Assembly (NCBI GenBank): GCA_036503065.1
Contig: DASXXM010000249.1
Coordinates: 1 to 5,811 of the forward strand
DNA: 5,811 nucleotides
From: DATEPR01 sp036503065
GTDB taxonomy: Bacteria; Actinomycetota; Actinomycetes; Mycobacteriales; Pseudonocardiaceae
Reading direction: 5' to 3'
Below the pieces are notes generated by a model. That model was not told where the DNA came from, did no database searches, and saw only the letters and a list, made by a program, of their open reading frames with translations. Position 1 is the first letter of the stretch; every line of letters begins with the position of its first letter. The position numbers and the translations under genes were made by a program. Below, in pieces: positions 1 to 5,781 of this stretch.

Positions 1-95
1 CGGGTGTTACTGTTCAGCGCGTTGTAGGCGTAGATCACGAGCACAGCCGCGACTATCCACAACAGCGGGTTACGTAGCAGGCGCTTACGGTCCAT
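1..95 (-). CDS. ftsH: FtsH ATP-dependent membrane zinc protease, N-terminal fragment
   Basis: Only the first 31 codons are present; the gene continues past base 1. The fragment begins MDRKRLLRNPLLW, followed by a hydrophobic stretch (about residues 10-25, IVAAVLVIYAY) and a polar NALNSNT. This is a short basic cytoplasmic tail and a first transmembrane helix, as in actinobacterial FtsH proteins. FtsH is a hexameric inner-membrane AAA+ protease that extracts and degrades membrane and regulatory proteins; the ATPase and HExxH domains would lie outside the window. The start is well fixed because an in-frame TGA (96-98) sits directly before the ATG. No good Shine-Dalgarno sequence lies close to it; a GGGAGG lies about 25 bases upstream (120-125), which is too far. 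The tilS-hpt-ftsH order is common in bacteria and supports the call, because the visible protein alone is short. Confidence 0.8.
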   Translation of the reverse strand, partial: MDRKRLLRNPLLWIVAAVLVIYAYNALNSNT

Positions 96-332
96 TCACT
101 TACGGCCGACGGCCTCGACCCTCCCAAACTCGCGCTCGACCCGGGGGCAGCCCACCACCCGGCCGGACGTACACACCCCGGACCGGTCCAGCCTACCGCC
201 CACTGAGGTACTGCTGGTGGCGGAAGCCCGACCAGCGCCCCGGCGCCCGTCTGTAGCTGCAACGGCGCAGGGCCCCGATGCGTTCCCGATCCGGTTGATC
301 AGTTGTCCACCCTCGGTGAACGGACTGGTCAG
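96..332. other. hpt-ftsH intergenic region
   Basis: This is the only sizeable non-coding stretch, 237 bases between the hpt stop (TAA, 333-335) and the ftsH start. Frames crossing it give only Pro/Trp/Arg-rich translations with no family resemblance. On the minus strand it holds a possible -10 box (TAGGCT, 195-190) and, just upstream, an imperfect GC-rich hairpin (arms 196-203 and 217-223, one bulged base, 13-base loop) without a T tract. It probably carries the ftsH leader and perhaps a promoter. Confidence 0.6.
190..195 (-). promoter_or_regulatory. possible -10 box of an ftsH promoter
   Basis: The minus strand reads TAGGCT, which fits the TANNNT -10 pattern of actinobacterial housekeeping promoters. 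It would place a transcript start near 183 and a leader of nearly 90 bases before ftsH. No convincing -35 lies at the usual 16-19 base spacing; the nearest candidate, TTCCGC (225-220), is 24 bases away. Such hexamers occur by chance, so this is a weak call. Confidence 0.25.
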
Positions 333-908
333 TTACGCGTAGACCTTCGGATCCAGCGTGCCGATATAGCGCAGGTCGCGATACCGCTCCGCGTAGTCGA
401 GGCCGTAGCCGACGACGAACTCGTTCGGAATGTCGAACCCGACGTACTTCACCGGCACGTCGACCCGGATCGCGTCCGGCTTGCGCAGCAGCGCGCACAC
501 CTCGAGCGACGCCGGATTGCGGGCCAGCAGGTTCTTGCACAGCCACGACAGCGTCAGCCCCGAGTCGACGATGTCCTCCACGACCAGCACGTCCCGGCCC
601 GCGATGTCCCGGTCGAGGTCCTTGAGGATGCGCACCACGCCGGAGGACGACGTGGCCGAGCCGTACGAGCTGACCGCCATGAACTCCAGCTGCACCGGCA
701 CCGACAGTGACCTGGCCAGATCGGTCATGAACATGACGGCGCCCTTGAGCACGCCGACCAGGATCAGATCGTGCACCGGCTTGGCCGGCCGGTCGGCGGC
801 GACCTGCCGCGCCAACTCCCCGACCTTCTCCTGGATCTGTTCCTCGGTGATCAGGACGGACGCGATGTCGTCGTCGTACAAGGCCGCGTTCCCCCTCGGG
901 TGCGTCAT
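333..908 (-). CDS. hpt: hypoxanthine (guanine) phosphoribosyltransferase
   Basis: The 191-residue protein has normal bacterial Hpt length. It is a soluble purine-salvage enzyme that joins hypoxanthine (and usually guanine) to PRPP to give IMP or GMP. The PRPP-binding signature VLVVEDIVDSGLTLS is at 107-121, with E111-D112 contacting ribose and D115 matching the catalytic Asp of the HGPRT family. LKG (54-56) is the pyrophosphate loop. SSYGSATSSSG (80-90) is the flexible lid with its conserved Ser-Tyr. K154, F164-V165 and D171 in KYVGFDIPNEFVVGYGLD correspond to the base-binding residues and the Mg-binding Asp. The longer open frame starts at 995, but those 29 extra residues are Arg/Ala-rich, lie inside tilS and do not resemble Hpt. 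MTHPRGNAALYDDDI is a typical start, and its ATG overlaps the tilS stop (ATGA, 905-908), implying translational coupling. No strong ribosome-binding site is seen before it. Confidence 0.96.
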   Translation of the reverse strand: MTHPRGNAALYDDDIASVLITEEQIQEKVGELARQVAADRPAKPVHDLILVGVLKGAVMFMTDLARSLSVPVQLEFMAVSSYGSATSSSGVVRILKDLDRDIAGRDVLVVEDIVDSGLTLSWLCKNLLARNPASLEVCALLRKPDAIRVDVPVKYVGFDIPNEFVVGYGLDYAERYRDLRYIGTLDPKVYA

Positions 909-1882
909 CGGTCCGGTCGATTCAGCAGCAGCCTGCCATGCGCCCGTCGCACGACCAACCCGCCGGGCAGCCACACGCCGCCCTGGCCACGCCACCGACC
1001 GACCAGGTCATCGGCGGCCCGCAGCTGCGGGTCGGTGAGTTCGCGCACACCCCGCGCCAACAGCCAGCACCGCAGCGCACGACGCCGCACGGCCGCCGGC
1101 ACGTCGAACAGCGCGGCGACGTCGAGCTCGCCGTCGGCTTGCGCGGTGCGCAAGGTGGCCCTGGCCAGGGCATCCAACGCATCGTTGTCCTCGCGGACCT
1201 GGGCCGCGGTCCTGGCCAGTGCGTCGGCAACGCCGCCGGACAGCACGTCCTCCAGCAGCGGCAGCACCTCGGTCCGCAGCCGGACGCGGGTGAACCGGGG
1301 GTCCGTGTTGTGCGGATCGGTCCACGGCGTCAGCCCCAGTCGGGCGCACGCCGCGACCGTGGTGAGTCTGGACACACCGAGCAGCGGCCGGCCCCACGGC
1401 GGATCCAGCGGCCGCATACCGGCGATCGACCGCGGTCCGGAACCCCGGCCCAGGCCCAGCAGGACCGTCTCGGCCTGGTCGTCCCTGGTGTGACCGAGCA
1501 GCACCAACGCGTCCGGCGCCGGCAGTGCCGCCCGCAGCGCGGTGTAGCGAGCCCGCCGGGCGGCCGCCTCCATGCCACCGGGACCATCGACGGTCACCAT
1601 GAGCACCTTCGCGGTGGTCAGGCCCAGTTCGAGCAGGGTGTCGGCGGCGGTCCGCGCGATCGCGGCCGAGCCCGGTTGCAGGCCGTGATCGACCACGAGA
1701 CCGTGCATCCGCAGGCCAAGATCGGGGGCGACATAGGCGGCAGCGGCGGCCAATGCCAGCGAGTCGGGCCCGCCGGAGACGGCGACGGCACAGTCACCGC
1801 TGGTGAGGTGGCCCGCCGCGCGTGCCGTGCCGATCAGGGTACGAACGGCCACGCGGACGACCGGTACCGAGTCGTCGGTCAT
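905..1882 (-). CDS. tilS: tRNA(Ile)-lysidine synthase
   Basis: TilS is an N-type PP-loop ATPase that attaches lysine to C34 of the CAU-anticodon tRNA-Ile, so that it reads AUA and is charged with isoleucine. The protein is 325 residues. The P-loop SGGPDS is at 36-41, and VDHGLQPGS at 64-72 and EAAARRARY at 105-113 follow as in the family. GHTRDDQAETVLLGLGRGSG (130-149) is the HxxDDQxET signature, and PWTDPHNTDPRFTRVRLR (186-203) is the conserved DPxNxD..F.R segment. Residues 265-320 fit the small substrate-binding domain. The extra C-terminal domain of the longer E. coli enzyme is absent, which is usual in actinobacteria. The frame is open to 1957, but the ATG at 1882 gives the family-like start and overlaps the upstream metalloprotease stop (ATGA, 1879-1882). 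It is probably essential, as tilS is in most bacteria. Confidence 0.95.
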   Translation of the reverse strand: MTDDSVPVVRVAVRTLIGTARAAGHLTSGDCAVAVSGGPDSLALAAAAAYVAPDLGLRMHGLVVDHGLQPGSAAIARTAADTLLELGLTTAKVLMVTVDGPGGMEAAARRARYTALRAALPAPDALVLLGHTRDDQAETVLLGLGRGSGPRSIAGMRPLDPPWGRPLLGVSRLTTVAACARLGLTPWTDPHNTDPRFTRVRLRTEVLPLLEDVLSGGVADALARTAAQVREDNDALDALARATLRTAQADGELDVAALFDVPAAVRRRALRCWLLARGVRELTDPQLRAADDLVGRWRGQGGVWLPGGLVVRRAHGRLLLNRPDR

Positions 1883-2973
1883 CCGTGTACGCGGCGCAGC
1901 CACACGTCCGGATCGGCGATCTCGTCCCTGGTCGGGAGCGTGCTCGAGTCCGTCCATACGGCGTTGAACCCGGCCATCCCGACCGTGTCGACGACCTGCC
2001 GGGTGAACGCGGAACCCTCGGCGTACTGGCGCACCTTGGCCTCGACACCGAGCAGGCTGCGCAGCAGCCGGTCCAGCACGCCGCCGCCCTTGCGCCGCTC
2101 GGCGAACCGACGGCGGATCACCGCGACCGACGGCACGACCGTCGGTCCGACGGCGTCCATCACGTGGTCGGCATGGCCCTCCAGCAGGGTGGACAGCGCG
2201 ATCAGGCGATCCAGCAGCTGGCGTTGCTCCGGCGTCTGGAACAGCTCGATCAGGCCGACCGGACCGGAGTTCCTTGCCCCGGAACGCAGCCGCTCACGAG
2301 CCACCCGCAGCGCGTCCGGCAGCCGGCCCAACGCGTCCAGCGCGCCCTCGTCGATGCTGCCCAGCAGCCGGCCCACCTCGCCCGCGAAGTAGTCGCGCAG
2401 CCACGGCACGGCCGTGAACTGCAGGCGGTGCGTGCATTCGTGCAGGCACACCCACAACCGGAAATCCGTCGCAGAAACACCGAGAGCCCGTTGCGCGCCA
2501 ACGATGTTCGGCGCGACCAGCAGCAGCCGGCCCGCGCCGTCGTCCCCACCGAACGGGTCGTACTGGCCGAGCACCCGGGAACTGAGGAACGCCAACACCA
2601 TGCCGGCCTGCACCCCGGCCGTGCCGGCGAGCACGTTGCCCAGCGGTCCGCCGTACGTGGCCGGCAACGCGCCGTCGGTCAGCGCAGCCAGCCCCTCGAC
2701 CGCCGCCTTGACCCAGCCGGGCCGGTCCACCACCTCACCGGCGCGCAGCGGCAGGCCGGCACCGAGGCCGGTCAGCTCGCGGACGTGCTGTTCGGCCACT
2801 GACGTGATGTCGCGCAGTTCGCGCACGGCCGCCCGTGCCTCGCCCGGATCCACCGACGGCCCGCCGCCTGCCAACACCTGCCCCGTGGTGGCCGCGACCG
2901 ACCAGTCGACCGGGCTCGCCGAGCCGGCGGATGGAGCCGGACCGGGGTGCCGCGTCGTGGCCACGTTCACCAT
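1879..2973 (-). CDS. zincin-like metalloprotease of the DUF2342 type, function unknown
   Basis: The 364-residue protein has no signal peptide or transmembrane segment, so it is probably cytoplasmic. It belongs to an actinobacterial zincin family (DUF2342; members have been named 'coenzyme F420 biosynthesis-associated' from phylogenetic co-occurrence, not biochemistry). The catalytic motif is HECTH at 178-182: H178 and H182 should bind zinc and E179 is the catalytic base. EGHADHVMD (265-273) is the second conserved block, in which E265 is the likely third ligand. SRVLGQYDPF (132-141) and LLLVAPNIV (150-158) are further family-like stretches. The substrate is unknown. The M. tuberculosis counterpart, Rv3626c as I recall, also lies between dacB and tilS. 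The frame is open to 3186, but the part above 2973 is a Trp/Arg/Cys-rich shadow of dacB. ATG 2973 gives MVNVATTRHP; GTG codons at 2976 and 2970 are alternative starts. The ribosome-binding site is poor. It overlaps tilS by 4 bases. Confidence 0.85.
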   Translation of the reverse strand: MVNVATTRHPGPAPSAGSASPVDWSVAATTGQVLAGGGPSVDPGEARAAVRELRDITSVAEQHVRELTGLGAGLPLRAGEVVDRPGWVKAAVEGLAALTDGALPATYGGPLGNVLAGTAGVQAGMVLAFLSSRVLGQYDPFGGDDGAGRLLLVAPNIVGAQRALGVSATDFRLWVCLHECTHRLQFTAVPWLRDYFAGEVGRLLGSIDEGALDALGRLPDALRVARERLRSGARNSGPVGLIELFQTPEQRQLLDRLIALSTLLEGHADHVMDAVGPTVVPSVAVIRRRFAERRKGGGVLDRLLRSLLGVEAKVRQYAEGSAFTRQVVDTVGMAGFNAVWTDSSTLPTRDEIADPDVWLRRVHG

Positions 2974-2977
2974 CACG

Positions 2978-2983
2978 ACGTTA
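2978..2983 (-). promoter_or_regulatory. possible -10 box at the metalloprotease start
   Basis: In the 67-base gap after dacB the minus strand reads TAACGT, a match to TANNNT, ending 4 bases before ATG 2973. A transcript starting 6-7 bases after the box would begin at 2971 or 2970, the latter being the first base of an in-frame GTG. That would be a leaderless mRNA, a form common in actinobacteria, and would fit the lack of a clear ribosome-binding site. No good -35 is visible, so this may be chance. Confidence 0.2.
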
Positions 2984-3040
2984 CCCGACAGTTGGTCGCA
3001 CACCCAGACCCAGCAGGAATGCCGGACGGTCGTCAGCGGT

Positions 3041-5770
3041 TCACCGGCAGCCACAGCCGTGCAGCGCGGCGGCCATCGCGTCCAGTTCGAACGGGGCCAG
3101 GGCACTGGGCGCCTGGTTGGACACCAACGCGAACACCAGCACCCGCCCGTCCGTGTCCAGCACGATCCCGGCCAACGCGAAGACACCCTGCGTCGTCAGC
3201 GTCCCCGTCTTCGCCCGCACCCAGCCGCGACCCGCCGCGGACTGCGACGTCTGGTACCGGCCGGCCAGGGTGCCGTCACCGACCGGGCTGCCCGCGATCG
3301 GGAGACCCGACAGCAACGGCCGCAGCTTGGCCACCCTCGGGTCGGCGGCGTTCGCGCTGGCCGCGACCCGCAGGACCTGGGCCAGCAGGCGCGGCGTTGC
3401 CCTGTCCTGAGGGGACAGTCCACTGTTGTCAAGCAGGTTCTCGCCGGACGTGTCGAAACCATTGCGGCGCAGCACATCCAACACCGCGCCGGTGGCACCT
3501 GCGAAGGTCGGCGCCTTGTTGTCGGCGATCGCGACCGCCCGGCCCAACTCCTCGGCGAGCACGTTGTCGGAGATCTGCAACAGGTTGGTCACCAGGTCCG
3601 GGAGCGTCGCCGACCGCACCTCGCCCAGCACCTGCCCGCCGGCCGGCGCCGGGGTGTCGGTGGTGGTCACCGCGGCCACCGGCACGCCGAGCCGGGCCGC
3701 CAGCGCCTGACCGGCGGCCAGCGCGGGCGAGTAGGTGCGGGGCGTGTCGTTCCGGGTCGGGTTCAACCGGCCGCCGTCCAGCATCACCGACTGGATCGGC
3801 GCCCAGTTGTCCTGGCTCGGCGACGGCGGATCCCAGCCCGGCGCGGTCAGCGGCCCGCTGAACCGGCTGGTGTCCACCACGATCCTGCTGATCTGACCGG
3901 GGTTGTTCCTCTTGACCTGGGCCGCGAGATCATCGATCCGCGCCGCGCCCGGATACACCGACTGCTGCGGCGCCGGCAGCGAGGACAACGTCGGGTCGCC
4001 GCCCCCCACCAGCACGATCGTCCCCGGCTGGGCACCGGCGACCACCGTGGTGTTCAACGTGGTCTGCGGCCCGAGGCCGAGCAGTGCGGCGGCCGCGGTC
4101 AGCAGCTTGTTGGTGGACGCGGGCGCGACGGCGGTCGCCGAGCCGTGATCCCACAGCACCGAACCGCTCGCCGCGTCCAGCACGGTGCCGGCCAGCGTGC
4201 CCAGGGTCTGGCTGGCCAGCGGCCCCGCCATCGCCTGGTTCACGCCGGGCGTGGTCGGCATCGGGCCGGTGTCGTCGGGCGGGCGCAACCGCCCGGAGAA
4301 GACGACCGGGGACGGCGGCGCCTGCGTGACCGGGGCGGTGACGCCCTTCAGCCCGAGCCTGGTGGCGATGGTCGGCGACGTGAGCACGACGGCGACGCCG
4401 ACCGCGATCACGAGTACGACCGCGCCGGCCGCGATCAGCAGCCCGCGCTTCCGTTTTCTCGGGCGGTGTTCGTCCGCCCGCGGCTCGGCGTCGGAGTCGT
4501 CGGCCTCGTAGTCGCCCTCGTAGTCGTCGTCGTAGTCGATCGTCGGGATGAGTTGGGTCGTCTCGGCCGCGGTTACCGGTGGGACGTACTCGGTCCGTTG
4601 CGGCTCGCGGTAGATCCTGATGACCTGGGTCGACTCGGCCGGTTTTGGTGGCGGGACCGGCTTGCGCAGGGTCGGTTTGGGTGGGGCGGGCTTCGGTAGT
4701 GGGGTGGTTAGGGCGATCTTCGGTAGGAACTGGGTGGTGGCCGGGTCCGCGACCGGCGTCATCCGGGCGGTCGGTTCGGGCTCCGGTTCGGCTTCCGGTT
4801 CCGGTTCTATCCGGGCGGTGGATTCAGCCGTGGACTCAGTTTCCGGCTCACGCTCTATCCGAGCCGTGGGCTCCGATTCCGCCTCAGCTTCCGGCTCCGG
4901 CTCAGGTTCGGGCTGAGGTTCCGGCTCGGGTTCCGGCTCGGGTTCCGGCTGCGGCTCGAGTTCAGCTGTGGGTTCCGGCTCTACTTCCGGTTCCGGTTCT
5001 GGCTCCGGTTCGGGTTCCGCAGCGGACTCAGCCGGCTCAGGTTCGGCTGGTTCAGGGACCGGCTCAGGTTTGGCGGGTTCTGGTTCGTCGGGTTCGGCCT
5101 GGTCCGGCCATTGGACCGTTGGCGGTGGTGGCTCCGGTCCGTGCTCCGGGGCTGGTTCCGGCTCAGCCACGGCCTCGTCGGTCGGCGGTTCGTCCTGGCC
5201 CGGCCATGCATAGGCGACCGCGGCCTTCTCGATCTCAACCGACTCCGGCTGCTCAGACTCAGCCGGCTCCAACTCTGTCTCATCCGACACAGAAGACTCT
5301 GGCTCGGCTTCGACCGGCTCCGTCTTGACCGCCTCAGCCGCCTCCGACTCGGATTCGGATTCGACCGCCTCAGCCGACTCAGCCTCGGGTTCGACCGACT
5401 CGGCCGACTCCGGCTCGGGCTCGGCCGGCTCAGCCGACTCTGACTCCAGCTCCGAATCCGGCTCGGGCTGCTCCGCCAACTCTGCCTCGGGTTCGGGCTG
5501 CTCAGCCGCCTCCGGCTCGACCGCCCCATCCGGCTCCGGTTCGGGCTCGACTTCGGCTTTGGCGGGTTCTGGCTCGTCAGGAGGGTCGTCGGCCGCGGCA
5601 TCCGGCCATTCCGGCTGGCTCGCCGGCGGCGTCGACTCAACGGGCTCTTCTGGTGATTTGTCCTTCGCCGGCTGCTTCGTCGTTTTGGTCGCGGAGCTGT
5701 CGGTGTCCAGATCGGGCCACGCCGCGCGGTCCGCGTCCGGCTCAGGGTCCGACTCGCCTCGATCCTGCAC
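3041..5770 (-). CDS. dacB: D-alanyl-D-alanine carboxypeptidase (class C PBP, PBP4 type) with giant acidic cytoplasmic tail
   Basis: The C-terminal half (about 485-909) is a peptidase S13/PBP4-type domain that removes the terminal D-Ala from peptidoglycan stem peptides and may cleave cross-links. Motifs seen: STNK at 552-555 (nucleophile S552, K555), SDN at 734-736, KTGT at 854-857, plus VGGGDPTL (588-595) and DNSGLS (781-786). One transmembrane helix spans 443-464, preceded by RPRKRKR (436-442), so the positive-inside rule puts residues 1-442 in the cytoplasm and the enzyme outside. That tail is mostly Glu/Pro/Ala/Ser repeats (64-340), then a Pro/Lys block (351-377) and a Tyr/Asp-rich acidic block (411-434). 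It roughly doubles the usual DacB length of 400-500 residues. The GTG start at 5770 is backed by AGGAGG five bases upstream. The only two cysteines are in the C-terminal CGC (906-908). It is the first gene of the apparent operon. The catalytic call is firm; the tail's function is unknown. Confidence 0.93.
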   Translation of the reverse strand: MQDRGESDPEPDADRAAWPDLDTDSSATKTTKQPAKDKSPEEPVESTPPASQPEWPDAAADDPPDEPEPAKAEVEPEPEPDGAVEPEAAEQPEPEAELAEQPEPDSELESESAEPAEPEPESAESVEPEAESAEAVESESESEAAEAVKTEPVEAEPESSVSDETELEPAESEQPESVEIEKAAVAYAWPGQDEPPTDEAVAEPEPAPEHGPEPPPPTVQWPDQAEPDEPEPAKPEPVPEPAEPEPAESAAEPEPEPEPEPEVEPEPTAELEPQPEPEPEPEPEPQPEPEPEPEAEAESEPTARIEREPETESTAESTARIEPEPEAEPEPEPTARMTPVADPATTQFLPKIALTTPLPKPAPPKPTLRKPVPPPKPAESTQVIRIYREPQRTEYVPPVTAAETTQLIPTIDYDDDYEGDYEADDSDAEPRADEHRPRKRKRGLLIAAGAVVLVIAVGVAVVLTSPTIATRLGLKGVTAPVTQAPPSPVVFSGRLRPPDDTGPMPTTPGVNQAMAGPLASQTLGTLAGTVLDAASGSVLWDHGSATAVAPASTNKLLTAAAALLGLGPQTTLNTTVVAGAQPGTIVLVGGGDPTLSSLPAPQQSVYPGAARIDDLAAQVKRNNPGQISRIVVDTSRFSGPLTAPGWDPPSPSQDNWAPIQSVMLDGGRLNPTRNDTPRTYSPALAAGQALAARLGVPVAAVTTTDTPAPAGGQVLGEVRSATLPDLVTNLLQISDNVLAEELGRAVAIADNKAPTFAGATGAVLDVLRRNGFDTSGENLLDNSGLSPQDRATPRLLAQVLRVAASANAADPRVAKLRPLLSGLPIAGSPVGDGTLAGRYQTSQSAAGRGWVRAKTGTLTTQGVFALAGIVLDTDGRVLVFALVSNQAPSALAPFELDAMAAALHGCGCR
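4469..4738 (-). other. juxtamembrane linker with three TQ motifs and alternating charge
   Basis: This encodes DacB residues 345-434, between the Glu/Pro repeats and the membrane helix. Three similar short motifs occur: TTQFLP (345-350), STQVIR (380-385) and TTQLIP (404-409). Between the first two lies a basic Pro/Lys segment (351-377, PKPAPPKP and VPPPKP), and after the third a Tyr/Asp-rich acidic stretch (411-426, IDYDDDYEGDYEADDS). The motifs are visible directly; a role as phosphorylation or docking sites is inference. Confidence 0.6.
4727..4870 (-). repeat. three 16-residue TAR(I/M) units inside dacB
   Basis: DacB residues 301-348 divide into three consecutive 16-residue units beginning PTARIEREPE (301), STARIEPEPE (317) and PTARMTPVAD (333). 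The spacing is exactly 48 bases. The first two units are alike through about ten positions; the third keeps only PTAR and diverges into the TTQF linker. The DNA also repeats on the plus strand, as variants of TATCCGGGCGGTG. This looks like an in-frame tandem duplication that has decayed. Confidence 0.65.
4751..5581 (-). repeat. low-complexity Glu/Pro/Ser/Ala-coding region of dacB
   Basis: This encodes DacB residues 64-340. On the plus strand it appears as degenerate runs of GGTTCC, GGCTCC, GGCTCG and GACTCAG units. Residues 252-262 and 272-298 are almost pure Pro-Glu alternation with occasional Gln, Leu or Ala. Residues 107-160 are instead Ser/Glu/Ala-rich (ESAE and ESES units). Basic residues are very rare (K71, K149, K182, K234 and a few Arg near 304-336), so the segment is strongly negative and expected to be disordered. 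Slippage or unequal recombination probably changes its length, so assembly errors here are possible. Confidence 0.85.
5069..5110 (-). repeat. second copy of a WPD...DEPEPAK module in dacB
   Basis: DacB residues 221-234 (WPDQAEPDEPEPAK) match residues 55-71 further upstream, differing by a three-residue length change. The DNA under the shared end is nearly identical in both copies (TTTGGCGGGTTCTGG on the plus strand), pointing to a duplication rather than chance composition. Trp is otherwise rare in the tail. Confidence 0.6.
5558..5608 (-). repeat. first copy of the WPD...DEPEPAK module in dacB
   Basis: DacB residues 55-71 (WPDAAADDPPDEPEPAK) form the N-terminal copy of the module found again at 221-234. 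Related WP(D/G) tripeptides also occur at 18-20 (WPD) and 189-191 (WPG, followed by QDEPP), giving four Trp-Pro sites in an otherwise aromatic-poor acidic tail. Confidence 0.6.
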
Positions 5771-5775
5771 GCGGT

Positions 5776-5781
5776 CCTCCT
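5776..5781 (-). promoter_or_regulatory. ribosome-binding site of dacB
   Basis: The minus strand reads AGGAGG, a perfect Shine-Dalgarno core, with five bases (ACCGC) before the GTG at 5770. It decides this GTG as the start. It is the only strong ribosome-binding site in the window, in keeping with dacB leading the transcript. The remaining 30 bases to the window end show no convincing promoter; it probably lies outside. Confidence 0.85.

Noticed and set aside
196..223. Hairpin between hpt and ftsH as a rho-independent terminator
   Set aside because: The stem is only seven pairs with a bulge and a 13-base loop, it lies about 110 bases after the hpt stop, and no T tract follows on the minus strand.
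53..546. Small minus-strand frames (53-262 and 193-546) in and beside the hpt-ftsH gap
   Set aside because: They have biased Pro/Trp/Arg composition, overlap ftsH or hpt, lack a family match by eye and have no convincing ribosome-binding site.
909..995. Upstream start for hpt at 995
   Set aside because: The added 29 residues lie inside tilS and are unlike Hpt; ATG 908 gives the usual length and a 4-base coupling overlap.
938..2392. A 484-codon plus-strand open frame opposite tilS and the metalloprotease
   Set aside because: It is a shadow frame with compositional bias only; it crosses two well-supported minus-strand genes.
2974..3186. N-terminal extension of the metalloprotease to 3186
   Set aside because: The extra 71 residues are Trp/Arg/Cys-rich, overlap the dacB coding region, and do not resemble the family; the protein pattern becomes normal at ATG 2973.
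2414..4699. A 761-codon plus-strand open frame opposite dacB and the metalloprotease
   Set aside because: It is Arg/Gln/His-rich without recognisable domains; long antisense frames are expected in high-GC coding DNA lacking stops. The minus-strand genes carry real family motifs.
4620..5213. Plus-strand frames encoding Gly-Ser repeats (4620-4916 and 4968-5213)
   Set aside because: They are the antisense of the Pro/Glu codons of dacB. They have no ribosome-binding site or domain, and the dacB frame has clear catalytic motifs and a strong start.
4751..5581. CRISPR-like or satellite array from the short repeated units
   Set aside because: There are no constant repeats with unique spacers; the units are degenerate, in frame, and explained by Pro/Glu/Ser codons of dacB.
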